DNA of 64,000 nt, from assembly GCF_039710355.1 (NCBI RefSeq), contig NZ_JBDKWZ010000026.1, forward strand, positions 5,880-69,879, read 5' to 3'. Origin of the DNA: Rapidithrix thailandica. Its GTDB lineage: Bacteria; Bacteroidota; Bacteroidia; Cytophagales; Flammeovirgaceae. Position numbers and translations under genes: made by a program. This document shows positions 45,284-53,685 of this stretch, piece after piece (position 1 is the first letter of the stretch; every line of letters starts with the position of its first letter). The notes under the pieces are model-generated. The model searched no databases. It was given only the letters and a program-made list of their open reading frames with translations, and was not told the origin of the DNA.

Positions 45284-46753
45284 ATGAAAAAAATAGTTGT
45301 CTTATTATTCGTTCTTTCACTTGCTTGTACGCCCAATGAGCAATACAAGCCTCCTAAAAAGTTGTATGAACCTACTTTAAAATCCATCCGGGCCCACCAA
45401 AGCCCCGAGTGGTTTGACGATGCCAAATTCGGAATGTTCATCGATTATGGAATTTACTCGGTTCCCGGCTGGGCTCATCAACGGGAAGACGATGGCCCTA
45501 TGTACCCCGATTGGTACTTACACGATATGTATAGAAAGGAGGAGTGGATCGACTATCACAAAAAAGCCTGGGGGGAGGACTTTCATCGCGATGATTTTAT
45601 TCCCATGTTCACCGCCGAAAATTTCGACCCGGAAGGCTTGGTACAACTGGCTGAAAAGGCAGGAATGAAATATGTCGTTCCCTTTTGTAAACATCACGAT
45701 GGCTTTTGCCTATGGCCCAGCAGCTTTACCGAAAGAGATGCCAAAGACATGGGACCTAAAAAAGACCTGATCAAACCGATAGTAGAGGCATGTAAAAAAA
45801 GAGGCTTGAAATTCGGTTTTTATTTTTCTTTGGAAGAATGGGAATACCCGGTTATCCAGAATGGGGAAAGCATGGTGCGTATTTGGGAAAACAAAGGAGT
45901 GCCTCCCATTTATGTACCGTTTGATGAAAAAGAAATGGAAGGTAAAATCTCCGGAAAAAAGCCTGTCGACAATTTTTTCAGCGATTATATCATCCCTCAG
46001 GCAAATGAGTTTATCGACCTGTACGACCCCGATTTGATTTGGTTTGATGGAGAATGGGACACCCCTATTGAGGATATGAAAACCCCGGAAATCGTAAGCT
46101 ACTATTACAACCAGGCTGCAGGACGGAAAGAAGTGGCCGTCAATGACCGCATGGGAAAAGGGGTACGGTTCAGAGTGGGAGATTTTTTTTCCAGTGAATA
46201 CCACTCCCTGGAATCCAACCAACCCAAAATCGTACATAAATGGGAGGAGATTCGCGGTATCAGTCAGTCCTACGGCTACAACTGGCAAGATACGGATGAG
46301 AATGTACTGAGCATGGATGAGTTTATCGAGATGTTTGTCAAGATTGTCTCGGAAAACGGCAATTTGCTACTGATTGTCAACTTAGACGGCAAAGGGGCAC
46401 TTCCGGATTATCAACGTACCAGGCTGGAAGAAATCGGTGAATGGTTAAAAATCAACGGAGAAGCGATTTATAAAACCAAACCCTGGCTGGTATCACATGA
46501 AGGAGACAACCTCCGGTTTACCCAAAGTAAGGATGAAAAATATGTATATGTCATTTGTAATGAATGGCCGGGTCGGCAAGTCATCATTGAGTCGGTGTTC
46601 CTGGGTACAGAGTCGAAAATCAACATGTTGGGCTCAGACACCCCTCTTCAATGGAGCTATGACGGCAAAAAAGTAATTGTCGAAATCCCGGAATCCTTAG
46701 AGAATCAAAAACCCTGTAACTATGCGTATGTATTAAAAATAGAATTAAGTTAA
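45284..46753 (+). CDS. Exported alpha-L-fucosidase, family GH29
   Basis: 489 residues. The signal has a lipobox (VLSLAC), so it is a lipoprotein. GH29 landmarks: WFDDAKFGMFIDYGIYSVPG, VPFCKHHDGFCLWPSSFT, GLKFGFYFSLEEWEYP and DLIWFDGEWD with the nucleophile Asp255, then GNLLLIVNLDGKG. The usual FIHWG motif reads FIDYG here: the His that contacts fucose in characterised members is Asp. Activity on a fucose-like or altered substrate is likely but not certain. It is third in the enzyme block. Confidence 0.9.
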   Translation: MKKIVVLLFVLSLACTPNEQYKPPKKLYEPTLKSIRAHQSPEWFDDAKFGMFIDYGIYSVPGWAHQREDDGPMYPDWYLHDMYRKEEWIDYHKKAWGEDFHRDDFIPMFTAENFDPEGLVQLAEKAGMKYVVPFCKHHDGFCLWPSSFTERDAKDMGPKKDLIKPIVEACKKRGLKFGFYFSLEEWEYPVIQNGESMVRIWENKGVPPIYVPFDEKEMEGKISGKKPVDNFFSDYIIPQANEFIDLYDPDLIWFDGEWDTPIEDMKTPEIVSYYYNQAAGRKEVAVNDRMGKGVRFRVGDFFSSEYHSLESNQPKIVHKWEEIRGISQSYGYNWQDTDENVLSMDEFIEMFVKIVSENGNLLLIVNLDGKGALPDYQRTRLEEIGEWLKINGEAIYKTKPWLVSHEGDNLRFTQSKDEKYVYVICNEWPGRQVIIESVFLGTESKINMLGSDTPLQWSYDGKKVIVEIPESLENQKPCNYAYVLKIELS

Positions 46754-46760
46754 ACCAACA

Positions 46761-46791
46761 GTTTCCCTCTTTGATTTGTAAAGAGGGAAAC
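46761..46791 (+). terminator. Hairpin between the GH29 and DUF4038 genes
   Basis: GTTTCCCTCTTT (46761-46772) and AAAGAGGGAAAC (46780-46791) form a perfect 12-bp stem. Only a weak T tail (ACTTTTATC) follows. It may attenuate or process the PUL transcript. Confidence 0.65.
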
Positions 46792-46841
46792 GTAACTTTT
46801 ATCTCTCTGAACATCAGCACACTTCACCAGAAATAAACACC

Positions 46842-48728
46842 ATGAAACGACTTACCATTCTTCTGTACATCTTCTCTTGTGTTGTCTATTTCCCGGAATC
46901 CAAGTCTCAAGCCCGTGCTCCTTCTCAAAGAAATACCTTGCACCTTTATGAAGTAAAAGAAATTACCCTGTATGCAAAACAAGCTTACCAAAGCCCCTAC
47001 ACAGAAGTTGAATGCTGGGTGGATTTAACAGGGCCGGGATTTCAAAAAAGGATTTATGGCTTTTGGAATGGCGGGAATGAATTCAGGGTCAGGGTAGTGG
47101 CTACAGCTCCGGGCAAATGGACATGGCGAAGCGGCTCCAATCAGAATGACGAAGGCTTAAACCAACAGTTTGGCACTTTTAAAGCCCTTGACTGGAAAGA
47201 GTCCGACAAACAGATCAATTATAATCGCCGCGGATTCCTCCGGCCAACGGCCAACGGACATGCCTTGGAATATGCAGACGGGACGCCTTATTTCATGATC
47301 GGAGACACTTGGTGGGCGGCATCTACCTGGCGTTTTCCTTTCAAAGGCATCCAACCGGACCCTGACTACCAACCCAAAGAAGGAATCAGTTTTGAGGAAG
47401 CCTTGGCTTTTAGAAAAAAACAAGGGTACAATACCATTGCCATGATCGCTTGTTTCCCCAATTGGAAAGCAGACGGTTATTCCCAACGGCATATGAATGC
47501 CGATTCCGTTTATGTGCGGCAAGCCTGGAAAAAGAATGGCCAGAACACCGCCAAAGACATGCATGACGAAGAGGGAAACATGCCCTTTGCGCCTTGGGAC
47601 AAATCGGAAGTGATTGCGGATTTTAATCAACTGAATCCGGAATACTTTCAAAACCTGGACAAGAAAATCCAGTACCTTCACCAACATGGCTTTGTGACCT
47701 TTCTGGAAACGGTCAGAAGAGACCACGGACCTTCCTGGAAAAAATACTTTGACTGGCCGGAGACTTTTGTCAGATATGTACAATATATTTTTGCCCGGTA
47801 CGGGGCCTATAATATCATCTTTACAGGAATTCACTTGGATTGGATCACCCTAAAATTCGGACTCAGTGCCGAAACCTTTAATGACGCACTCAAAGTTCAC
47901 TATCAAAAATACGGAGGCTTGCCTTACGGACAACCGCATACTATCCTGATTTACGGTTCTACCTACGATGCTTTTGGCCATGGGGATAATGCTCCTTGGC
48001 TTACCATGCATTCCGTGGGCAACAAACCCCGTGACCACCGTATTTATCCCATGATCGAAAAAATCTACCACCTCTCCCCTCCCTACCCGGCTGCCAACCT
48101 CGAACCTTACTACCCCGGGCTGGATTCCAAGTACTTTAATATCATTGCCGGAGAACGCCCTGAAGTAAACTCTCAAAGAGATAACTACTTTGGCAGGGCA
48201 CAAATGTACGGAAGCGTATTGTCCGGTGGCTTGGCAGGGCATATGTATGGCAGTGGCGGTTATGACGGCAACACCACCGGAGAACCCAAACACAAAGGAG
48301 ACCATCCTTATATTTGGGAAGCCTTAAAATATTCCTCCGCAGCCCAAATGCCTTATTTGGGCAAATTCATACTCTCGGAAGGAAAAGCTTATCAGAACTG
48401 TACTCCTCAACGCCAATTGCTCCTTCCTTGCAAAGCGCCCGGAGCTCCGGAAGACGGCCTGGACGGATGGGCTTTTTTCCTGGTTTCCCCGGCAAAAAAG
48501 CTTGGCTTCCTTTATTTCGAAAATCAATCGGAAATTCCTCTTATCACAGAGCTGGTTCCAGAAAAGAAATACTCTGTGGAATGGTTCAACCCTATTACCG
48601 GCCAATGGCTACCCAAGCCCACAAGCATCACCACAGACCCAAAAGGGAATCTGCAATTAATAGAATTTCCGGGACAGGACAGGGTATCCCGACAAGACTG
48701 GTGCTTAAAAATCAAACTCATGGAATAG
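46842..48728 (+). CDS. Exported DUF5060/DUF4038 glycoside hydrolase-like (apiosidase-like)
   Basis: 628 residues with a signal peptide. Residues ~35-110 are a DUF5060-type beta-sandwich (FWNGGNEFRVRVVATAPGKW), then a TIM-barrel of the DUF4038/GH140 apiosidase-like class: RGFLRPTANGHALEYADGTP, YFMIGDTWWAASTWRFP, RKKQGYNTIAMIACFPNW and YNIIFTGIHLDWITL, with NLEPYYPGLDSKYF and YGSVLSGGLAGHMYGSGGYD towards the end. GH140 members cut apiose off RG-II; the specificity here is inference. A terminator follows and closes the PUL. Confidence 0.75.
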   Translation: MKRLTILLYIFSCVVYFPESKSQARAPSQRNTLHLYEVKEITLYAKQAYQSPYTEVECWVDLTGPGFQKRIYGFWNGGNEFRVRVVATAPGKWTWRSGSNQNDEGLNQQFGTFKALDWKESDKQINYNRRGFLRPTANGHALEYADGTPYFMIGDTWWAASTWRFPFKGIQPDPDYQPKEGISFEEALAFRKKQGYNTIAMIACFPNWKADGYSQRHMNADSVYVRQAWKKNGQNTAKDMHDEEGNMPFAPWDKSEVIADFNQLNPEYFQNLDKKIQYLHQHGFVTFLETVRRDHGPSWKKYFDWPETFVRYVQYIFARYGAYNIIFTGIHLDWITLKFGLSAETFNDALKVHYQKYGGLPYGQPHTILIYGSTYDAFGHGDNAPWLTMHSVGNKPRDHRIYPMIEKIYHLSPPYPAANLEPYYPGLDSKYFNIIAGERPEVNSQRDNYFGRAQMYGSVLSGGLAGHMYGSGGYDGNTTGEPKHKGDHPYIWEALKYSSAAQMPYLGKFILSEGKAYQNCTPQRQLLLPCKAPGAPEDGLDGWAFFLVSPAKKLGFLYFENQSEIPLITELVPEKKYSVEWFNPITGQWLPKPTSITTDPKGNLQLIEFPGQDRVSRQDWCLKIKLME

Positions 48729-48769
48729 GAGCACTTTCTGAAAAAATCAACAAGACGATACCGTTATGG

Positions 48770-48800
48770 AAAGGGCTTTTAACCACAAGGCCCTTTTTTA
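48770..48800 (+). terminator. Terminator at the end of the PUL
   Basis: AAAGGGC and GCCCTTT pair around a 13-base loop, followed by a run of T. It lies about 40 bp after the last enzyme gene. Confidence 0.8.
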
Positions 48801-48842
48801 TGCCTTCTTTTGTGTATATTAGGCAATTCAACCAGTAAAAAT

Positions 48843-49277
48843 ATGTACCTGATCAAAACGATTTTATTAGGAATAATACTTTGTTATTCCAACCTGGTAT
48901 ACAGCCAATATTCTACGGCTAAAAAAGAATATACAAAAGTGCAAATACCACCGGCTCCGGTAAAGGGTAAAGAAGCCTTTTTGCAATATTGCCTGAAAAA
49001 TTCTTTCAAAAGAAGGTTCGCCATAAGCGACTATCTACAATGCTGGAAACGGGTGAATTTTAAAGTAAAAAAAAACGGGTGTTTGGTTTTTATGAATTGC
49101 TCTAAATGTAAAACCGGGGCAGTGAAAAGAAGTATAAAAAGAACCATCAACCAAGCACCCAAATGGCGCCCCGCTTCACACAACAAGGAAGCCGTTACCG
49201 TAGAAGTCGCCTTCGGAATCGGTCCGGATTATATGGCGGAAATTCGAAAAATATATCAAAAGTACCCCTTTAGATAA
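48843..49277 (+). CDS. Small exported protein with TonB-C-terminal-like domain (copy 1)
   Basis: From the ATG at 48843 the protein has 144 residues, with a signal peptide ending NLVYSQ. The mature part (FKVKKNGCLVFMNCSKCKTG, IKRTINQAPKWRPASHNKEA, VTVEVAFGI) follows the TonB_C pattern F.V..dG.i....c.....i...P.W.Pa..nG..V.v. It lacks a membrane anchor and a proline-rich linker, so it is not a working TonB. The next gene is a diverged copy. Function is unknown. Confidence 0.6.
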   Translation: MYLIKTILLGIILCYSNLVYSQYSTAKKEYTKVQIPPAPVKGKEAFLQYCLKNSFKRRFAISDYLQCWKRVNFKVKKNGCLVFMNCSKCKTGAVKRSIKRTINQAPKWRPASHNKEAVTVEVAFGIGPDYMAEIRKIYQKYPFR

Positions 49278-49361
49278 TGATTTTTCGAATTGAAACGAGT
49301 AGTAGTTATAAAGCTAACCGTGCTTGAAATGTTTTTCTTAAAAAGAGATTACTTCCCACTT

Positions 49362-49808
49362 ATGAAGTTCACAAAAATTATTTGTTTTGGTATCGTCTTA
49401 CTTTATTCAAATATTCTTTACAGCCAAACTAGAAGAGCAGAAACAGAAGATGACTCCATTGAAATTTTTATCATAATGGATAGGCTTCCGACTTATAGAG
49501 GAGGGTATGAAGGTTTTACAAATTACTTTTTTTACTATATGCCAACAGGCTATCGTATTGAGAAATACTTACAGTGTTGGGAAACAATAAAATTCACAAG
49601 GGAAAAGTATGGCAACATCACCGATGTAGATTGTTCAGGTTGTAAAATCAAAAAGTTGAGAAATAAGATTTGTAAAATAATAGAAGATTCGCCTGATTGG
49701 AATGAGGGTATGAGTAGAAGGTGGTTCAAAGGGCAAAATATAACTTTCTCGGCCAAATTCCGAATCGAAACCTTTGAAGTCAAAGGGATACCACGCAAGA
49801 AAAATTAA
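49362..49808 (+). CDS. Small exported protein with TonB-C-terminal-like domain (copy 2)
   Basis: From the ATG at 49362 (MKFTKIICFGIVLLYSNILYSQ) the protein has 148 residues; the longer frame from 49290 lacks a signal. It has the same signal peptide style and layout as its neighbour: GFTNYFFYYMPTGYRIEKYL, IKFTREKYGNITDVDCSGCK and KICKIIEDSPDWNEGMSRRW. It is a diverged tandem duplicate of copy 1. Both keep the C-x2-C-type CSxCK element. Confidence 0.6.
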   Translation: MKFTKIICFGIVLLYSNILYSQTRRAETEDDSIEIFIIMDRLPTYRGGYEGFTNYFFYYMPTGYRIEKYLQCWETIKFTREKYGNITDVDCSGCKIKKLRNKICKIIEDSPDWNEGMSRRWFKGQNITFSAKFRIETFEVKGIPRKKN

Positions 49809-49957
49809 AAAGTATTCATAATCTTCATCTTTACGATTACTTCCTTAATAAACCTTAAACAGAGCCAAGTTGGACTATTACTTGCCGCTTTTAAACTACT
49901 AACCCCTTCCTTTTAAAACTCGACAAATGAACCGTTTCTGTTCTAACATATACAAAA

Positions 49958-50704
49958 ATGAAAATCAGCATTCTCCTATTCACGCTATTTGCTGGCCTCT
50001 TCTTTTGGAAAGCAACAAGTTTTAAAACAGAACAACTGAAATACTCCCGGGTACGGACAGCCTATCTGGAAAAAGAAAACCGGGTCAAATCCCTCCTCAA
50101 AAACAAAGGACTTGACAGCAAGCATTTGGAAATTTTTATCCGGGCATTCAAAAGTGAAAAGTGCTTGGAGTTATGGGGAAAGAATAAAACGGATGAGAAG
50201 TTTCAATTGATCACTAGTTATGATTTTTGCACTACATCCGGCAATTTGGGTCCGAAAAGACAGGAGGGAGATTTGCAAATTCCCGAAGGGTTTTATCATA
50301 TCAACCAATTCAATCCCTGGAGTAAATTTTATTTGTCCTTAGGTATCAACTACCCCAATGCCTCGGACAAAATCCTGGGAGTGCAGCAACGCCTTGGCAA
50401 CCATATTTTCATCCATGGAAATTGCATCACTATTGGTTGTATCCCGGTCACAGACGATAAAATCAAAGAACTATACCTCTTTGCCGTGGAAGCAAAGAAC
50501 AATGGTCAGCACAAAATCCCGGTGCATATTTTCCCGGCCCGCCTGAACGAACAAAAGCTACAAGCCTTGCGCGAGCGCTACTCAACCCGCCAAACTCTGA
50601 CAAGCTTTTGGCAAAACCTGAAAGATGGCTTTGATCATTTTGAAAATACGCATACCTTGCCCAAAGTGACAGTTGCACAAAACGGCTCCTACATGTTTCA
50701 TTAA
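49958..50704 (+). CDS. L,D-transpeptidase (YkuD) family protein
   Basis: 248 residues with an N-terminal signal/anchor (ILLFTLFAGLFFWKA). The catalytic motif is HGNCITIGCIPV: His153 and the nucleophile Cys161 in the H-x(n)-G-C arrangement of YkuD enzymes. IPEGFYHINQFNPWSKFYLS is also typical. It would form 3-3 peptidoglycan cross-links or attach proteins to peptidoglycan in the periplasm. The broken GNAT gene follows 12 bp after its stop, so they were probably co-transcribed. Confidence 0.9.
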   Translation: MKISILLFTLFAGLFFWKATSFKTEQLKYSRVRTAYLEKENRVKSLLKNKGLDSKHLEIFIRAFKSEKCLELWGKNKTDEKFQLITSYDFCTTSGNLGPKRQEGDLQIPEGFYHINQFNPWSKFYLSLGINYPNASDKILGVQQRLGNHIFIHGNCITIGCIPVTDDKIKELYLFAVEAKNNGQHKIPVHIFPARLNEQKLQALRERYSTRQTLTSFWQNLKDGFDHFENTHTLPKVTVAQNGSYMFH

Positions 50705-50716
50705 ACAGTGGCAGGC

Positions 50717-51207
50717 ATGAAAACCCAGCATTTGCGCTTGATGCCCTTTACCAGCCAAGACCTGACTCTCTTCCATGCCATCAACACAAATCCCTTTGTG
50801 CGGAAGTTTCTTTGGGACGGTCAGATCATTTCTCAAAAGACGGCCCGGGAGATTCCGGAAGAAAATGAACGCTCTTTTACTAAGAACAAATGGGGACTTT
50901 GGAAGGTATTTGAGCAAAATAGCAATACCTTTGTGGGCTATATAGGTTTATGGACCTCCTTTCAGGAGATTCAACCTCCCTTATTATTCGCTTTTTTACC
51001 TGAATTTACGGGGAAAGGGTATGCCACAGAAGCCTCCCGAAAATTATTCGATATGCTTTTGAACAGTTAACTTTCAACTACCTGATCGCCAGTACAGACA
51101 AAGCCCATGTAAACTTAATAAATCTTTGTAAAAAGACTTCATAGGAAAGCATTGGGCGAACGGAAGATGGAGGGAAAGCCCACTTTATTTTATCGAATAA
51201 ACCATGA
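50717..51207 (+). pseudogene. Broken GNAT acetyltransferase gene
   Basis: The frame from the ATG at 50717 reads MKTQHLRLMPFTSQDLTLFH and GFTGKGYATEASRKLFDM-type motif A, then stops at 51070. In the +1 frame the family continues: AFEQLTFNYLIASTDKAHVN, LINLCKKTS, then TAG, then ESIGRTEDGGKAHFILSNKP to a stop at 51207. A one-base loss near 51051-51053 plus a later in-frame stop are needed to explain this. The gene is degraded in at least two places. Confidence 0.85.
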
Positions 51208-51226
51208 CAAAAAATAAACACAGCCT

Positions 51227-51772
51227 ATGAATTATATAGTTCTGGATTTGGAAGCCACCTGTTGGGAAGGCTCAACCTCACATCATAATGAGATCATCGA
51301 AATCGGTGCGGTGTTGGTCAACGAGCAGAAAGAAACCGTTTCCGAATTCGTACAATTCGTCAAACCACTGAAACATCCCCGTTTAAGTGATTTTTGCAAA
51401 GAACTCACTTCTATCCGACAAAACGATGTAGACCAGGCTCCGTATTTTGGAGAAGCTCTCGAAAAATTCCAAACATGGATAGGTTATGGCCAAGAGGAAT
51501 ATGTATTATGTTCCTGGGGCTTTTACGATAAGAAACAATTCGAAAGCGACTGCCAGTTGCACGGGCTTTCTACCGGTTGGTTAGAAAATCATATTAGCCT
51601 GAAACATCAATATGCAAAGTTTAAAAAGTTACGAAGAGCCATCGGGATGAAAAATGCCTTGCAAAACGAAAACATGAAGTTGACAGGTACCCATCACCGG
51701 GGGATTGATGATGCCCGGAATATTGCAAATATATTTATCAAGTATTTTGAGCAATGGAAAATGCCGGGTTAA
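51227..51772 (+). CDS. DEDDh-type 3'-5' exonuclease (KapD/ERI-1-like)
   Basis: 181 residues. DEDD motifs are visible: exo I VLDLEATCWEG (Asp, Glu), exo II in EKFQTWIGYGQ...CSWGFYDKKQFESD (Asp), exo III HHRGIDDARNIANIF (His, Asp). This is the compact ERI-1/KapD group that trims single-stranded RNA or DNA ends. It is cytoplasmic and stands alone, 19 bp after the remnant of the GNAT gene. Confidence 0.9.
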   Translation: MNYIVLDLEATCWEGSTSHHNEIIEIGAVLVNEQKETVSEFVQFVKPLKHPRLSDFCKELTSIRQNDVDQAPYFGEALEKFQTWIGYGQEEYVLCSWGFYDKKQFESDCQLHGLSTGWLENHISLKHQYAKFKKLRRAIGMKNALQNENMKLTGTHHRGIDDARNIANIFIKYFEQWKMPG

Positions 51773-51853
51773 ATACATTTATCCCCTACCGTTACGATTT
51801 TTTGTACCTTTACACGGATAAAGAAACCATTGACAACCCAATAATCTTACTGT

Positions 51854-52207
51854 ATGAAAATTACTTTTCTTTTTTTAACCGGACTTCTGTTAGCAATGAA
51901 AGGCTGTAATTCCTCCGGTTCGGATGTATCTAAAGACATTCCATCCTGTATAGCCGGCAAAATCAAAGAAATCCAAAAGGAAGAGCTACGTAACCCTCCT
52001 GCTGAGATTTGGAAATGGGAAGTAGACAACAAAACGTACTTCTACATCACCTCCCCTTGTTGTGACCAGATGAACTTCCTCTATGATGAAGAATGCCAGG
52101 AAGTATGCGCTCCTGACGGAGGTTTTACCGGACAAGGCGATGGCAATTGCCCTGAATTCAAAGAGGAAATCAAAAAGACCTTGGTCTGGAAAGACGAACG
52201 GAAGTAA
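51854..52207 (+). CDS. Small lipoprotein, DUF6970-like
   Basis: 117 residues with a lipobox-like MKGC in FLTGLLLAMKGCNSS. The mature part has a conserved Cys pattern (SCIAGKIKEIQKE, KTYFYITSPCCDQMNFLYDE, CQEVCAPDGGFTGQGDGNCP) that I recall as DUF6970 in Bacteroidota. It is probably a cell-envelope lipoprotein with disulfides or a bound metal. Function is unknown; single gene. Confidence 0.75.
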   Translation: MKITFLFLTGLLLAMKGCNSSGSDVSKDIPSCIAGKIKEIQKEELRNPPAEIWKWEVDNKTYFYITSPCCDQMNFLYDEECQEVCAPDGGFTGQGDGNCPEFKEEIKKTLVWKDERK

Positions 52208-52314
52208 CACTCAAGCCACCGGGTGACTGCCAAAAGCACCTCTTGTTTGGGTCGAACGATACAAGAACAGTCACCCGATGACTACAATTGATTTAAACAA
52301 TTTAGCTAAGTTCA

Positions 52315-52821
52315 ATGAAAATCATTATTGAATCCTATAACCCGGCTTGGAAAACCGCTTTTGAAAAAGAGCAAGCGCTTCTTTTAAATGCAATCAAGGA
52401 ACCTGGGCTGACCATCGAGCATATTGGAAGTACTTCGGTAGAAGGCTTAGGCGCCAAACCCATCATCGATATAATGATCGGGCTAAAAGATTTTCAAACA
52501 GCCAATACACATCTTTCCGCCATCGAAAACCTGGGCTACGTGTACCTTTCGAAGTATGAAGATGAAATGCCCTACCGCAGATTCTTCTTCAAGGAAGAGA
52601 ATGGAGTACGGACCCACCATATCCATATGGTAGCACTTGGCACCGAATTCTGGGACAGGCATTTACAGTTCAGAGATCATTTGAGAACCCACGCACACGA
52701 CCGGGAGCGTTACCATGCGTTAAAAATGGAACTAGCCGGAAATGAATGGGAACATATGAATGACTATGCAGATGCCAAAACCGGTTTTATACGGGCGATC
52801 GAACAGAAAACAATGAGCTAA
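52315..52821 (+). CDS. GrpB/UPF0157 nucleotidyltransferase-like protein
   Basis: 168 residues covering the whole GrpB domain: IIESYNPAWKTAFEKEQALL, TIEHIGSTSVEGLGAKPIID and IMIGL, which form the nucleotidyltransferase-like G-S-T...D-x-D core, and THHIHMVALGTEFWDRHLQF, then RDHLRTH. The family adopts a nucleotidyltransferase fold, and its physiological role is unclear. It is cytoplasmic. Confidence 0.92.
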   Translation: MKIIIESYNPAWKTAFEKEQALLLNAIKEPGLTIEHIGSTSVEGLGAKPIIDIMIGLKDFQTANTHLSAIENLGYVYLSKYEDEMPYRRFFFKEENGVRTHHIHMVALGTEFWDRHLQFRDHLRTHAHDRERYHALKMELAGNEWEHMNDYADAKTGFIRAIEQKTMS

Positions 52822-52853
52822 TACCACCCCCCGTTTCAACCGAGGGAAGAAAA

Positions 52854-52878
52854 AAGCCTCCTGCACACAAGGAGGCTT
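52854..52878 (-). terminator. Intrinsic terminator of the coiled-coil gene
   Basis: AAGCCTCC and GGAGGCTT form an 8-bp stem with a 9-base loop. On the minus strand it is followed by TTTTTTC, so it ends the minus-strand gene at 52902. It is also the end of the plus-strand GrpB gene. Confidence 0.8.
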
Positions 52879-52901
52879 GATTACTGACCTGTACGGTGGA
52901 C

Positions 52902-53309
52902 CTACAAAGTACCTTTGTGAGTGGCCACTTGTGAGTGAAAAGCATTCAACTCATCGAGTTGCCGTTGTACTAATTCGGCCTCGGCTTCTAAGACCAACAG
53001 TGCCGTAGGACCTAACTTGACCAAACGTTGTTCGAGCCGGACCTTTTCCACTTCCAAAAGAGCCTTCCGACTTTCATACTGTTGTTTTAGTTGCCCTTCC
53101 AAGGATCCGATCAAGGAACTAATGGTATCCAATTCGGCTTGGGTTTCCAACAGTTCCGTCTGGACTTTTGCAAGGCGCTGGGAATAGGACTTTTTCTTTC
53201 TTTCCAACACCAGCTTTTTAAATTCCAGGTTTGACACCTCTTCCTCTGTTTTGGTGATCACTACATCACAATCCGATGTACTGGTCAATAAATTCAAGGA
53301 ATAATTCAT
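52902..53309 (-). CDS. Coiled-coil protein, function unknown
   Basis: 135 residues, cytoplasmic, almost entirely helical with heptad spacing (KSYSQRLAKVQTELLETQAE, LDTISSLIGSLEGQLKQQYE, KALLEVEKVRLEQRLVKLG). I do not recognise the family. It is preceded by an unusual cluster of inverted repeats (53382-53518), which likely includes or flanks its promoter. Confidence 0.65.
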   Translation of the reverse strand: MNYSLNLLTSTSDCDVVITKTEEEVSNLEFKKLVLERKKKSYSQRLAKVQTELLETQAELDTISSLIGSLEGQLKQQYESRKALLEVEKVRLEQRLVKLGPTALLVLEAEAELVQRQLDELNAFHSQVATHKGTL

Positions 53310-53381
53310 TAATTGTTTAAAGGTTTGTGAAAAATATTAAAACCACAACGATACCCCTTTAATCAATTCATGTCAATAGGC

Positions 53382-53518
53382 TTTTCACTTATTTTCAGAT
53401 ATTTTCATTTATTTTCAGATAGCTTTTCACTTAGCGAGCGCTCGAAAAAAAAAATTTTGCGAACGCTCGCTAAGTGAAAATAAGTGAAAAAGTCCGTTAA
53501 GTGAAAATATCTGAAAAA
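53382..53518. repeat. Cluster of inverted repeats built on TTTTCACTTA and TTTTCAGATA
   Basis: A perfect 17-bp hairpin is formed by TTTTCACTTAGCGAGCG (53424-53440) and CGCTCGCTAAGTGAAAA (53464-53480), with three more pairs inside. Around it, TTTTCACTTA or its complement occurs again near 53382, 53481 and 53498, and TTTTCAGATA or its complement near 53393, 53412 and 53509. No T run ends it. It lies upstream of the coiled-coil gene and downstream of a VOC gene, both on the minus strand. Confidence 0.9.
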
Positions 53519-53685
53519 CACCTGGAAAAACTGCCACAAATCACGTTTTGGGGAGAGTGTTTACAGAAGCGGTACTCCTCTGGCTGCGGAACAGTTTTAT
53601 AGGATATTTCCTATACAGAACACCTATTCACCAAAGTAACAAAAGACCTTTCTTTGAGGCTTATAAAGCCAATCGCCTGTTGGTA

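Noticed and set aside
20879..51207. Genome-wide recoding of TAG as a sense codon, suggested by amber stops in several genes
   Set aside because: The intact sigma factor (end 35138), the DUF4038 enzyme (end 48728) and the Dsb-like gene (end 59628) all terminate with TAG followed by unrelated sequence, so TAG is a working stop here.
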